Source: Echinostoma caproni (taxonomy: Eukaryota; Platyhelminthes; Trematoda; Plagiorchiida; Echinostomatidae). Taken from it: DNA of 29,746 nucleotides. A program made the translations under genes and the position numbers. Positions 9,201 to 21,929 of this stretch are shown here, one piece after another (position 1 is the stretch's first letter; each line of letters opens with the position of its first letter). Under the pieces are notes generated by a model. That model did not search any database. It was not told where the DNA came from and worked only from the letters and a program-made list of their open reading frames with translations. Where the stretch lies: assembly GCA_900618425.1 (NCBI GenBank), contig UZAN01039766.1, positions 11,020-40,765 of the forward strand, written 5' to 3'.

Positions 9201-10177
9201 AATTGAGATGCACGAAGTGCTGCAGCATAAATGGAACAAGTTATGGAGGGAAACTCATAAATTGTCCTGTCGTCCTGACAAGGAAATACTATTAAAGCAT
9301 TTTTTGATTCGTTCAAAAACTAAGAAAACCGATTGCATTCCTAAGTGAGTTTACAGTATATAGGGGGAGGGGAGCGTTTTGCTCTTCGGAAAATACGCAA
9401 TGTTGATGAATACACGATAGAACTATAAGTCAGCGAAGACTGGGTGAGAATTCGATGTGAGGAAAGTCAGGCAGAATTATGGTGGTCGCACAAAATTCAT
9501 GACTCGTTCAATTTCTTAGTTTCGGTCACGCACTTCACTTGATATAAACGCCCTACATATGCTTATTTCAAAGTGAATTTATAAATTTTCCGTAATTTAT
9601 TTTATTCATGCGTTTGTCACTCGGTTTGAGCATAGTTAAAAAGAATATTCCATGAAATACCCCAAAAGCAATCCACACATTTCTTTTCCGTGAATAGAGC
9701 GAAGATTGTCAATCTTTTTCCCTTAGGTGGCCAAAGCGTTTATGCATTTAGATTTGCATAGCTCAGGCACTCCTTTATCTTTAACTTAATCCTTTTATTT
9801 TACTTCTTTTTATTGAACATACAGAGGTACAATTTCCAGGAACGGGGAAGCGGGCAATCAAATGGCTACCAGGCTTGTTTTTCTTGTAGCCAAATTCCAC
9901 AGTTTTAAACCGGAATTCTTCAGTCATTTGCGCAATTTAAATTTTCCCTTTATCGACCACACCCAATGCCAAAGAGCGATGAATCCTGCTGTGGTGGATC
10001 TTTTACATCCAGTTCACAGTGGTAGTTCACTCTCTTCTTGTTTGTATCCGTTCAGTCACCTTCGAATGTACAACATTCCTTCCTCATTTTCAGCTCACAA
10101 CTCGCTATGATTAGTGATGTCGGATAACAATTATCGATTTCTACCGAGCATTCTTCACATTTAATCTCTCTTCGCAG
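9201..10177. other. No gene recognised
   Basis: AT-rich sequence with a purine-rich patch at 9361-9376. An open frame of 82 codons from 9862 on the plus strand has no recognisable domain. A pyrimidine tract leads into the possible acceptor at 10177. Confidence 0.45.
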
Positions 10178-10332
10178 TGTTACGTTCCCAGATCGCCCAG
10201 AGCGAGACGAAGAACAAAGAGCGTCTGACTGTCAGATCCAAATATGTCTCAATGAATCGAGAGTATGCGTCACACACTAAACCACATGACAAGAAAGACA
10301 ATCATAACATCACAGGAGGTCAAGGCCAATGA
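10178..10332 (+). CDS. Possible exon, coiled-coil-like peptide
   Basis: A good 3' splice site (TTAATCTCTCTTCGCAG) ends at 10177. The frame starting at 10180 is then open for 50 codons to TGA at 10330-10332 and begins LRSQIAQSETKNKERL, which is charged and could be helical. A weak donor, GTATGC, lies near 10262, which would make an exon of about 86 bases. No family is recognised and no partner exon was found on this strand. A second frame is also open from the same acceptor for about 34 codons, so the reading is not certain. It may equally be chance. Confidence 0.25.
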
Positions 10333-13300
10333 CACTGTCGTTTCATTTGCTGACCCGTGGCACCTCTAACAAGTACATGAGTAGGTTCTTTCAGTGAATA
10401 CACTGGATGAACAATGGATATGAGAGTCAGTCTTAGTGGATTATTTGTGAATGTGAGGTCTAAAAGGTCTCGGGCCGAAATCAGTATTTCCTGTATTTCC
10501 CGCCGCTACTCATAATTAACCGTGGTTTGAAAAGCAAAACGAAATTCACTCAAGCCGCCTTTCTCGGTTAGATGTATTCGATCCCGTTATGAAGACGTAA
10601 ACTGATGGAAAGTTCGCTATTGAAGTTCACAGATGTCATGCCGTGTCCATCTATTCCAGATTATCTCTGAAGATCAAATCGGAACAATTCTGTTTCGATA
10701 ATTCTGATCATTGCTTACACGAGTTCTTTGGCATAGTTGTAACATACACACCTTTTATTCTGCTGATAAGCTGAGAGAGAGACAGCGAAACTCAGGTACA
10801 ACGCTTTCTGCGCCTCTCGTTGACTGGATCGGCTGAAGATTTTGCTATAGGGCCCATTTAGTACTTTCATTGTAGACCGACCAAGAATACCGAGTATTGT
10901 GGTCATTAAAATAGGCAACAGTAGTCAGAGGTTGTTGTTTACTGTCCACCTATCTGTTCTCTGTTTGTGTTCAAACATCGCCACCACCCCACTTTTCCAG
11001 CTTTCGACTGACCGAGGTTCTCTTTATATATTGATTGTCTATTTACTGAGAAGCGAATAAATAAAGCTGCTAATGACCGCTGTTCGAAGTTCGGTTTATG
11101 GTCAATACATATTTTCTGTACAGTCATAAAATCAATTGTTACGCTAGTTTTTCGTTTTAACCTACGTGACGGTTGGCGTGTACCCCCATCTGGCTGAAGT
11201 GCAAATGGATGTTCACAAAATTCGCATCTGTGAAATGAACTGGTTCGCAGTGCCCAACCCCGAAAGGACCTACAGCGATGTAAATAAAAGCTATTGCCGT
11301 GAGGTTAGCGGTTCGGTCTGCGTGTTCATTCTCACACAGTACGGGACCGCTGTGAGCAAGCGATGCCTACCACCATCCGTTCTAAGTACACCAACTCCGC
11401 CTAACTTTCTCCCTTTCTTTGTATGATGAGGCAGTCGTTTAACAAATCATATTCAACTCACCTGAAATTTGTTTCATATCACACTACTGAATAAGTAAAG
11501 TATTGAATGAGTAAAATGACCACAGGCAAAGCACGAAGAAGTAATTGTGTCCAATGATGGATAACTAAATACACGGAGAGTTGATGCAAAATGCAAATCA
11601 GAGTGTACATAAATTTAATATGTAAATTCAGAAGCTCAAGTCAATGTCTTCAAACTTCCATTCCCAATAGAACATATTTGTTTGCAGTCTATACCATGCT
11701 TCGCATTACCTGCATCTTTTCATGAATTCTTGAACCTGATACGATGATTAGATCCATTGAGAAACGTTTGGATTATTCATGATAATGAAAAACCAAGACA
11801 AATTTTCCAGTGACTATGTTTTGACTCCCCTGCAAGAACTTTTCAAACCGATTAGCAGGTACAAGTTAAACAAGCTGTGAGCTTACCAAGTAGAAAGCAT
11901 GCGGGCTAGGCTTGGTTTTGGAATAGAAGACAAATATACTGTGTGTGTGTGTGATAGTAAATGGAACCGTTGCAAGTGGTGACTAACCTATTGAGCGTAT
12001 AACTGGTCAGCGACAGCCCAGGTACGTCACACAGAGTAAAAGAGATTGGACATTCTGTGGGTGAAGCATTGCAATATGAAGTAACCAGTGCTGTGCGTGT
12101 GTGTGCGTTTGGATTTGGAGTAAATTGTGAAGAATCTATGACAAATGGTAGAACTATTTTGCTCCTATCAGGTTTTCCTGATTCATGGCACTCAGTACAT
12201 CTATGTGTATTATTGCTATCAAAATACTGATGAAAGCGGTGGTCAGAGTAGGAACAAGTCTTTTCGAAGGCTCCTTTCATTAGACAGGATTGTTCGGTGA
12301 ATAACAGAATGCGTGAACCAGGAGCCTTACAGAATTCTTTGATGAAATAGGCATGAGTTTCGACGGGGTAGCTGAATGAGTGCCTATTGCCTTAGGAGTA
12401 TCATGGCAGCTGCCTTCAAATCCTGCAGAACAGTGAAAACCACCGCGCTCACAACAGAGCTAACTCCACGCACTAGACTATCACCACTGGGTGATTAGAA
12501 TGAATAGTTATCTTTTGTTCGGGGAAACAACACTGATACCTTTGTTACAGATTTTATCTTTGAACTTAGTCGGATATATTGGCACACCAGCCACAGACAT
12601 AGTAGACCGCTATATAGTTAAATTTCCATCATATATTTGTCTCGAAACGCAGGGACAAACTTCAAATCCACACAAAAGCAATGACATACGTCACCTGGTA
12701 CATAAATTACCCCGATGATTCACGGCACATACACATTTTACTACTTTTCCATGTTTGTATTTTCGTGCAACTCAGAGCCGTCTCATGCCAGGTGTAATGT
12801 AAGAATTCAAGTGTGATGGCGGACAAACCCATACGGTCACAACAATGTCAGGTACCCGCATAACAGCTGAGCGACCAAACAAATTCGACTCAAAGCGCTA
12901 TAACCGCATGCACAAGATACCGAGCTGCCCGTTGCTAGGCGTCTACTTCAAATTCGTCAGATGGATTACTAAGAAAATTCCTTTCTCATTATCTGAACGG
13001 TTGAAATCCGTCGGTTGCCCGCAAACCAATGGCGTTTCAACCTATACCACTAGAGGGAACGGTTTATCACTCCGGTTCTCCTTCTGTGATTGACGTTCAT
13101 CAGATCAGGACGACTACGGTTATTTTATATTGAATACCGAAACAAGTTTCATTATGCATTAAGCGCAAAAGGCGATGCAACAACATAATTCCAACAATGA
13201 AAGAATGCAATCCCCAAATGCCGTATTCTATGCTCAAATTCATTTCCGGTAGCAAATGTTTCGAAATTTTGGTTTAGTTAGTTAGCAATCACCAATATTG

Positions 13301-15010
13301 TAAATGAAGCAGAAACATTTCTTTACTTAAACGGTTATTTATAGACTTTTCTATGATCGTGTTACATTTTAATTTTGACTTTGTAATCTCACAACCATTG
13401 GTTAGTATCGTTGTGGCATACGTATTTTCTGCATCATTGAGACTCTAAGCTCATCGGCAAACTCCAGTTCATCCAGTCAAGGAACGTCTTGGGAAGAACC
13501 AGAGTTCAGTTTCGCTCTTGTCAGAGCTAATCAGTATTGCTTATCCGGTTATCCATTGGGATTTGTACCCTGGACCGATTGCAGTAACAGGGAGTGTGGG
13601 TAACCAGATCACACCGGGTTGACCAGAATCATCAGTTGAATTTTGTTCAAACGTCAGACTTAGTCAGTCAGTCAATAGCGGATTTGACAACTCATAAGGG
13701 GGATACAGTATACCACTTATTGACTCATATCGCCTTCCATAACATGAAATAATATCTGAGAAAACCTCATTCAATGCAATGGGTCCTGAGGTTCAATTTC
13801 GGACTGGTCGTCGAACATGCAATACTGATGAGTCCGAATTACGGTAAAAATAGAGTCTAGCAAATTCGGAGTGTATGACCGACTGTCTCAACTGTGGATT
13901 ATTAGTAAAATTCAAAATACTCGACATTCTTCACCGGAAAATTGATGCCAGACTGCAGATAAAGTTACTTCAAGTGATTTTCTTTCAATTCCAGTCACTC
14001 ATTTGGATGTACTCATCTTTCCACTGAACGCGAAGCTTTAACATGTTTATGCTGAAGCTATTACATAGTAGAAAATCAGAGATTTATATGGATGGTGGAT
14101 GCAACAACTTTGAGAAAGGATCTATCCAGCTTATCGCCTACCGGACTTTATCAGAATATATCAGTTTTGAGATTGGTCTGAACACCTTTACTATTGTGTC
14201 AGATAGGGACAGCGTTGAAAAAGTTCTGTTAGTATTTGGTCTAAACCAGCAAACAAACTGTTCGTTAGTTTAATNTATATTCTCTGCCCCGAACCCTCCT
14301 CGCATCACGGCGAAATCAGTACTGCACTGGTACCACAGCTTGTAAGAATCTGAAGTGGTTCAAACGCAGCAGATTGAATTTACGCTTCACAAATGCGACA
14401 AAACCCACCCCGATCACCTTGAGTGATCGGTTGTGCAAATCCACAATTGTCAGAGGAAAGCTTCTTGGACGTACGAACACTAATTATTTTCCCTGAATCA
14501 TTAACCTACCGTTCTCNGGCATAAGACAGAATGAAATGGGTTCAAAGGAAAATAGTTCATCAGTTAGTTTCTCTCAATAAAAGCGCTATCTCTACTGACT
14601 GCTTTCTCAACGATTGATAAAGGAGAGCTCTAAACAATAATATGCAGTACTGGAGAAGAGATGAAGATTATTTTGATCTTGTTGAAACCTGGTGTTTTCC
14701 TCCAATCCAGTCTTACTGTGTTCCATTATAGATCGTATTCAGAAGGGGTTGGGGCAGTTCCGCAAGACTTGGTAAAAAATGACTTGGAAAGATAATCTAC
14801 CGTTTAGATGTGCTACGACATTTAGAATCTGGTATTATTTTAACAGATTTAAACTTTTTGAATTAGCAAGCATCACCACTCTCTTTATCAAAGCAGGCCT
14901 GTGAGATATGGGAATCTGATGGCTCTTATCTGTCTGCTATTACTGAGACTGACAATCCGCTTGAGACTGCCTGGTAGAGTGACTACGTCTCATTGCTATT
15001 ATTCATCATT
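10333..15010. other. Long stretch without recognised gene
   Basis: I found no known domain, tRNA or element copy. The longest open frame is 124 codons on the minus strand (11906-12280), close to chance. A CT-rich tract ending in CAG near 13994 is followed by stops within a few codons in two frames. Single N calls at 14274 and 14517 are assembly ambiguities. It may be intron or intergenic DNA. Confidence 0.45.
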
Positions 15011-15016
15011 CTCTCT

Positions 15017-15158
15017 CCCCCCCCCCTATCTTCCGGTTCTGAGGTCGCAGTACGATAAGAGATTCGCAACCTCGCCGTTTTCATTTGATTAGCTGGTTCA
15101 ACTGGGTTGCGCATTCACACACACACACACACGCTCACGCCCACGCTCACGCCCACGC
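15017..15158. repeat. Simple repeats: C10, (CA)n and a 12-base unit twice
   Basis: A run of ten C lies at 15017-15026. A CA dinucleotide repeat runs from about 15116 to 15132. It is followed directly by two exact copies of GCTCACGCCCAC (15133-15156). These are ordinary microsatellite-type tracts and may be length-variable. Confidence 0.9.
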
Positions 15159-15159
15159 A

Positions 15160-16690
15160 TTTAAACGCACAACGCCACTCTCCGTCATACACACCCTCGC
15201 ACATACATACTCAAACACTACCATCCAACGTGGATTCACCGTAGTTGCTGACCCGCATGGGTTGACAACACATTGATTGATAGCGTAAACTCGGAAGGGA
15301 AGCGTTTGTTTCTAAATAGTGCTAGAGTGGTCAGGAATTGGCCCCATACACAAGAAATTTCTGTCATTGTGTTCCTATTTTTGGTTGAGGAACAACCAAA
15401 GAAGCCTGCACTCATTTTCCAAGTTTGTTCATGTATACACCGACTCACTGACACACTAAACAGGATGTGGATGTACGGGGCGAGGAGAAAACCGGGATCC
15501 GTTGTTACTGTATTCGTTGTTAGGGCTGATGATTGTGCCATGAACAATGTTAGTCAGTGACTTAGTGGATGGTTTCTCCGATACTTAAACTGCCTGTTCC
15601 ATCAACAATAAATATGCGGTAGGAACATTTATAATGGGGTAGAACAGTTGTATGATTGTTTCAGTGTTTTGATGAACTCAGTTGGGGAGAATAGTTGTAC
15701 GAAATACATATGCATAAAAGACACTTCGCCAACGCACTTTGGACAGAAAATCTGTTTTTCAGCTCTGAGATATGTTCGGAAAAAATGAAAATAATGACTA
15801 TAAATTTTCACATTGACTAGCTCAATTGAATGTTTAAAAGACACCAGGAAATGTGTACGGTTGTTTAAGGTTTCCAGGGTTTTAATTCGAGTTAAATCGT
15901 TTTACTCTTATGGATTTCTCAATCAGCAAATCGAGAACTCGAGCACAGGTCAAATGCGCACAGTGCTTGATATCTAATCACGGTCCAATCAGGTAAATTC
16001 AAGTCATAAAATTGCTTTTATTACAATTTCTGGTGAAAATTCAGCTTCCAAATGCCTCAATAAAACTAGAGAGACGTAGACACACTTGGTTTCCTGGTTT
16101 AACTCAAAGTTGTGGAGAGATCATGGGAGATATGGCCCGGGTGACATAAAAAAGCGAGCAAGATAAGGAGCTATGGAAGAGCAGCACACTTTTGTGCATG
16201 CTTAAACATGTTTGTAAATGGAGCGAGTAGAAGAGATTGGAATACATCTGGGCAATGCGGAGTTAGGAGGGTGACAGGAGTCGAACAGTTATTTGTTTGC
16301 CAGTTTATCACAAGATTTGGTATGTTGGAAGATAATGTGATGAAGTATGTGAATTTTGGGTAAACTACAACTGATGGATAAATGTCTGAGTGATTTGGAT
16401 ATCACACATATCCTTTTGTAATGAACAAGGGTAGGTTCCAAGGGGGCAAATAACCGTTGCGGTGAAATGCAGATATGTAAGAACTGTTTTATCATTTGGG
16501 AGGGAATAGATAAGCGCCTTAGGCGTATAGAAGAAAATGAAAACCTTTTTACTTTTGCGATAATTTGATTGATTTGCTCAAACGAAGTAATGAGATCATT
16601 GGGGATAACACCAAATTATTCACTTGATGTTCCCTGACTGAGGTGTGTATCGTTAATGGATAGCCTCTGGCACATCTCAAGAGGATCAGA
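15160..16690. other. No gene recognised
   Basis: Overlapping open frames of 95-103 codons on opposite strands near 15236-15560 carry no known domain. The stretch from about 16289 may be the downstream end of the minus-strand LINE relic that starts at 18160, but no motif proves this. Confidence 0.4.
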
Positions 16691-16699
16691 GTATGATTT

Positions 16700-18160
16700 A
16701 CCTCTAAGAAGAAAAAAAAACATCAGCACATTTAGATGGGTTCATGGAATGGTTATTTGCAGAAATACAAGCTGTAGTACGAAACTTAGTTGAATCTTTC
16801 TTGAGAATTGGTGTAATGCTGGCTGTTCTCCGGAAATCTAGTGTTGAATATTGGAAAGTACAACCGCCGAAGATTTGGGACAAAATAGGCGACGGGGTGA
16901 TGGCATATTCTATTGACAAAACTTATGTAGTCCGCCAGTTTTTGGGGCTTTGATGATTGTAGTTCTTCCCAGTTTTTTTGTTGGATCATTCACTCACGGA
17001 GTAGTGTAAGGAATTGGGGGCGCTTAAGCCTTTAATCAGACCTGGAGTTAGCTACTCTGATGAATCTATGGTTTATATCTTCAATATCTACGGACAGAGA
17101 GCGCCCTTTGAGATAAGAGCCGCAAAACTATTAAAGCACTCGCCAGGTTTCTCGAAGGCTTCGTTTAAAAGAATGTGTTGAGCATGAGCGAAATCTTAAT
17201 GGATGTTGAAAGGATCTTAATCAAATGGTAGTCCTAATATTTAAACGCCCATTCCATTTTTCGGTGCGATTGTTTCAGAACGCGAGAACAAAAGTTATCA
17301 CATCGGATGCAGAGTATTTTCCAAGGAAAGCTTAAATCGAAATAGGAGTTAAATTAGTCAGTTAAGTGGAGATAGGAAGTAGATATATCGGGCTCAGAAA
17401 ATACAGAAACGGCTGTTAAAGCAACCATGTCCTGAGTCTCATAATATTTTTTGGGTAAGCTTGTCGTTATCGAAGCATATTGCATTGGCAATGGGCAGAA
17501 AGTTCGATGCTAAATGAGCTGAAAACCTTGGGGGAAATCTTAAAAGTAACGTGATCAGAAGACATAATACGAGAACAACAGAAAACCGAAAATACTTCTG
17601 GGTTATTCACAAAAAATAGATTAAGTCTAGGATTTATCCTCGTACTGATGGTCACTAAGATTTTCAAAATCAATGTAATTAAAGTAGTCAAAATTGTCAC
17701 AGATCGTACAAAGAGAAAAATCCATTTAATCAATTATAGCCGAAGAGAATGTTTAAACTCGGAAAATTCATCAAAAGAGCAGTTAGGAGAAATACACATG
17801 GTTGAGATAATAAGTGGATGGTAATTGCTCAGCTATCTGGACTTGTGTTTAAGAATGGATGGGTCATTGTGGAGGGCAGATTGGTGGAAATGACTGGTGG
17901 AACTGCGGTAGCAGGCATCCTTAATATGTGCTATAATAACTCCTACACTCCTTTGAGATGGGACGAAACGATCAACGGGGTAGATCGTGAATCTCCCACT
18001 TTGACAACCTGGTAACCTATTTCCTCGTGTAGCCAGGTCTCTTGAAGAAAGATGACTCCAAGTTAGGAATGTTCTCGACGTCGAATGAAGTCAATGACAT
18101 CTACTAAATTCCCAAGCAGCGAAACGGACGTCGCCTCCGATATTTTTGGGAACGCACATA
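16700..18160 (-). mobile_element. Decayed CR1/Jockey-like LINE with endonuclease, linker and RT scraps
   Basis: Reading the minus strand in order, several frames give the parts of one LINE protein. VIFLQETWLHEE (about 18056-18021) carries the endonuclease Glu. RFTIYPVDR..PSQRSVGVII follows at about 17998-17936. LNLFFVNNPEVFS and MSSDH (about 17640-17549) hold the Asn-rich block and catalytic SDH. A linker (NWEELQ, ending YFVPNLRR) lies near 16980-16870. RTASITPILKKDSTK (about 16830-16785) is the start of the RT fingers, joined almost directly to NPSKCADVFF (about 16750-16720), which belongs after the RT catalytic box. The RT core is therefore deleted. Stops and frameshifts are everywhere. Clade assignment is from motif style only. 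Confidence 0.7.
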
Positions 18161-20749
18161 AGGGAAGTATTTTTCTTATGCAAAGGCACTTTTCAATCGC
18201 TGCGATGCAGCCTGCAATGTCATTTGAGATTTTGTAACTCCTTTGAATTTATTGGACACAGATCTCCTTAAAACAGCAGTTTTCGGAATGGGGATTGTAG
18301 AACGTAGGGATTTTATTATGAATAGAGGATCCGTAGTGAGGACCAAATTTATTCCGGCGTACAAAAATAAACATCTAAATCTGGTATATCCTCAAATATA
18401 ATCAGTTCACTTTGTTTGTTGACTTAGTTTGCACCCCGATACATTACTGAACTCATATTGCTGTTTATGTGATTGAAAGGCGTGTCTTCTTCCCTCATAT
18501 CGTGCCCGCAAAATTAACCAGTATCTGGTTCCTTAAAAACAATGACTTTTATACTAAACTGAAATTTTCCTACCATTTTCTCCTCCTTTATTTGTTACCA
18601 CCCGCGGTAAATACAGTAACATGAGAATGATATTTTTCGTTTTTCGCATATCCCCCTCAGCTCCGCTTTGAGCATTTCGACTAGTCTTCATTACGTGACA
18701 TTGACCCTGATCAAAGCTTTCACCATCGGTATGGAACACAAGGACTGCTGAGGATAAGAGAATTAATCTGGGTTCGTCTGATTTCATTAGCTGCTTTATA
18801 CGACTTTTTCGCTTTTACATGATAGCACTGGATATTTGATTCAATTATACGGTGAATTCCGTTGTGTGCAGAACAAATGAAGCACGAAACTCAAAAGCTG
18901 GGAAGCATTGGGTAGTTTTTCAACCTGATTGAATCTCATCAACTGTGCGAATCCGTAGACCGAACTAGGGATTGAACACTGGACCTCATTGAAATTGAAC
19001 ATCATTTTGATTAAGGAACTCATCGTGTGCAATGTATTAGGCAATTTGTCGACTATCGTTTGCAGAAACTGCGCTGAAATTTTTACCGTTTTCCTTACTC
19101 AAGGGGGATTCTTTGAAAATCCGGCAAAACAGTATATGAGGAGAAACCTCATTGCTCATGTTCTCGCTCTGTATGATAGTTAGCCGTTGCATACGAAAAG
19201 AATGAAGTGGAGAATGTTATCTATTTTTATCGTAAACGTGTACAATCTATCATTCTCCCAACGAAGACAGCTGTAATGGTCTATATCGTGTTCCAGCCTG
19301 GAGTACTCAAACATTTGTATACGGACGAATTTCATCCCTCAGCAGTAACTGATGTCTACTGGAAGATCAACGAATAGATCGTCCCCTATCAGTGCAGCGA
19401 TGAAAGAATGTCCATGAACAGGGTTGCAATAGTTCTCTCGTGGCTACATAATTCTGTTCACTGAGGTAACCAAACTTGCTGTTGCTTCAAAGTCGTTTTT
19501 ATTGTGAGCGTTTCGCCCCAAACACTAAATGGATCAATGGATCAGTATTTCTGTAGTTTGAGCTGACATGAATTGTACAAATCGGTGAAAAATGCTCGGG
19601 TTTTGTGTTAGAAAAACTACCCTGAAATACGATATTACGTCAGGATAATGTCACAGTCACAAGCGTGGATGTTCGCAATGAGACAACTATATGAACAAAA
19701 TGAATCCTAGCGTCTCAGCTAATCATAATGAGACACGCTCGATAGGTGTGAGAATCGGCTGGCCATGAACATTCCGTTGTTTGGTCTTTGGTTCAGCCTT
19801 CTAAGCCTATCTGCCATCCAACTCTGATTCCCACATTTGGGGTATTCAATAACTGCACGGCGATTTGGACACCGACGTTGAATACGAGGAAAGCAATGAA
19901 GTTTTTAAATAGTGTATCTTCACTATAAGGGTACTAATCTACAATTTAAGAACTCAGCAGTCTGTGCATTATAAACTATATGCCCTTCTTTATGACGATT
20001 CGCTTCAGATACCGTGGTGTTCGGATCGAGAAAGGTCGTTCTATTGAATACATTAGTGTGGTGAGCAAGAGATTCACAGTTGCGAGTATCGGCCGGTACA
20101 TAACACAAGACGATAGCCTGAACCACGTAACGACCTGAATAGCAACACGTTGCAGTCTAATAATATCTCACCATGTGTAAATCTCTTCCACAATCATGGC
20201 TACTAGCACGGGTTCTGCTAAACGTAATTATCATGTCATCAAACCTACAACTTCAGAGTGAACACATCATTCATCAATCTAAGTCCAAATTTAGAAACCA
20301 AATGGAATTTATATCGAAAGGTTTCTAAACGCATTGTATACAGCATTCGAAATAACCGACAAGATTGTTGTTTTCAGTGGTCCACATGAATGATAATTTG
20401 TCTCTTGGTACGCATTCACCCCAGTGTTACCTTGGTACACATTTCCTCGGCTAGCTTCCTCCAAATGTTTAGTTGACGTCCATGCTAAACAAACGATTCC
20501 ACTGATCCCTAAGTTGGCTGCAACAATTTGGAATCAGTCAATTTTTCAAAAGCCGTATTTTCTGGGTCATCAGAGCTTTCCGGATAGTCATAAAGATGCA
20601 CGGTACTGAAATTTTTCCTTGAATAATAGTCTTCTTTGTGGGTCCGATATCAATCACTTCAGGAATGCCTCCAAGTTGTTGTAATGTACCACAATAGATC
20701 AATATATCAACGGAGAAATAAATTCCACACAATTCCCACATAAACGTTT
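18161..20749. other. No gene recognised
   Basis: A minus-strand frame (18176-18364) begins INLVLTTDPLF and lies directly upstream of the LINE relic; it may be an N-terminal remnant, but no motif settles it. A 67-codon minus-strand frame at 19923-20126 and a 77-codon one at 18554-18787 are unrecognised. The last 200 bases may be the decayed end of the endonuclease relic that starts at 21190. Confidence 0.4.
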
Positions 20750-21190
20750 CTAATGGACTTCGCTAGAAACTTCAGGATCAGAATGCAAGAATGTATGGGC
20801 CGCGCAGAGTTGAAGTAGGCGATCTGCGTTGTCCGTTCGGTTGGCTGGGATGGCATGCGTTCCACCAAGACGCCTTTCTAATTCGTCCAGGGATCTCACT
20901 TGAGCAGTGAATTCTCCGGCGACTACTACGATGTCCGTTGATCGAAAGATTTGAAGTAATTAAAAATATCCTTGTAGAATACATACTTGATTTTAGGTGT
21001 ACTGCAATCGGTTGGTGTATACACCGATACGACGAATGGTCGAACAATAATAGCAGCGATACTTCTTAGAGCACTAATGAAATTAGACAGGTCACTGTTC
21101 AGACGTACTCGTAACAAAACAGCTGTCGTCCCTACAAACAGGCTCAGCTACAAGAACTTTGTGTCAGTGATCCTGGGCACCGCCTAGAAT
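20750..21190 (-). mobile_element. LINE endonuclease relic, frameshifted, active-site residues lost
   Basis: The minus strand encodes an APE-type retrotransposon endonuclease in two frames. The first (21117-20926) gives VVSVYTPTD and VFYKDIFNYF, the usual YAPT block and following helix. It shifts frame near 20938 to STDIVVVAGEFTAQV, SLDELERRLGG and NRTDNADRLLQLCA (about 20938-20790), the GDFNAQVG block and its downstream helix. The family GDFNA has become GEFTA, replacing the catalytic Asp and Asn, so the enzyme would be dead even without the frameshift. The wording differs from the RTE copy at 28265-29746 and from the CR1-like copies, so this is probably another LINE family. Confidence 0.75.
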
Positions 21191-21217
21191 TTAGCACATG
21201 GTACCTGGCACACCTGG

Positions 21218-21861
21218 ATGTATGGCAAACGGTTTTCACGGATAAAAACAATTTATTATGTTAACGGATATGTTACAAATTCTATTAGTTGGACCGTTGA
21301 AAACCCAAGACACTCAGCTGACTCAAAGTCGCTTCATAATCCCAAAGTGTTAGTATGGGCTAGTATTATGCACAGCAAGTTTATTGAACCGGACTATTTT
21401 TGACGGAAACGTAACACGTAAGAACAATTTCGCTTATTACATTGTCTAGAGAGCCTCATAAATGTAAATGTTTAAAGATAATGTGGTACCTTTTATGTGG
21501 CATATAGAAACAGAAGTTGGTAACAGGTTGTTTCCGACATGATGGTGCACCGCCGCACACTGGTGTTGGGAAGTCTCCTAGATTCGGAATTCAGCTACCG
21601 ACGGATTGTTCGAGGAGGACCAAAAAGATGGTCTCCAAGATCAAATTATCTGTCTCCCTTAGATTTCTTTCTGTGGGCATATATATAAAGCAAATAGTTT
21701 ATTCCCGAAAATCGAAAATGATCGAGGAGCTAAAGGAGAGTATCGTCGCGCAGTGTGAAAGTATTACAATTGCTACCATTCTGAAGGTGGGAGAAAACTA
21801 TCTTCGCTGTATTTTGCTATGCAAGCAGCAGGATGAAAACCATATTAAACAACTTTTATAG
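21218..21861 (+). mobile_element. Mariner-type (IS630/Tc1/mariner) transposase relic
   Basis: The plus strand encodes the C-terminal half of a DDE/D cut-and-paste transposase in several frames. NGYV..SISWTVENPR (about 21260) and LHNPKVLVWASI (about 21335) are the strands before the second catalytic Asp. FRHDGAPPHTG (21531-21560) carries that Asp. RIVRGGPKRWSPRS and LSPLDFFLW (21602-21685, another frame) hold the third, about 40 codons later, the spacing of mariner-like DD(37-39)D enzymes. YSRKSKMIEELKESI and the QQDENHIKQLL end (to the TAG at 21859) return to the first frame. A frame break lies on either side of the third Asp block. The N-terminal DNA-binding half and terminal repeats were not found. 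Confidence 0.85.
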
Positions 21862-21929
21862 AATAAATATGCATTTTTCCATAATATTTGTTCCTTCTTT
21901 TTTCTTTCGGGACTCTATCTCATCCGCAG

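Noticed and set aside
11906..12280. 124-codon minus-strand open frame with several Cys
   Set aside because: One CTECH string but no zinc-finger spacing; partly made of GT/CA repeats.
13825..13855. Hammerhead-ribozyme-like core CTGATGAGTCC followed by a short hairpin and an A-run
   Set aside because: Schistosome hammerheads share CTGATGAGTCC, but here stem II pairs only three bases, GAAA reads AAAA and no proper stem III with a cleavage triplet is visible. Probably chance or too decayed to call.
15085..15276. Open frame with a His-Thr/His-Ala run
   Set aside because: Produced by the CA and 12-base repeats.
18176..18364. Minus-strand frame INLVLTTDPLF... as a LINE endonuclease piece
   Set aside because: It lies upstream of the endonuclease start of the same relic, so the order is wrong; the resemblance is too short.
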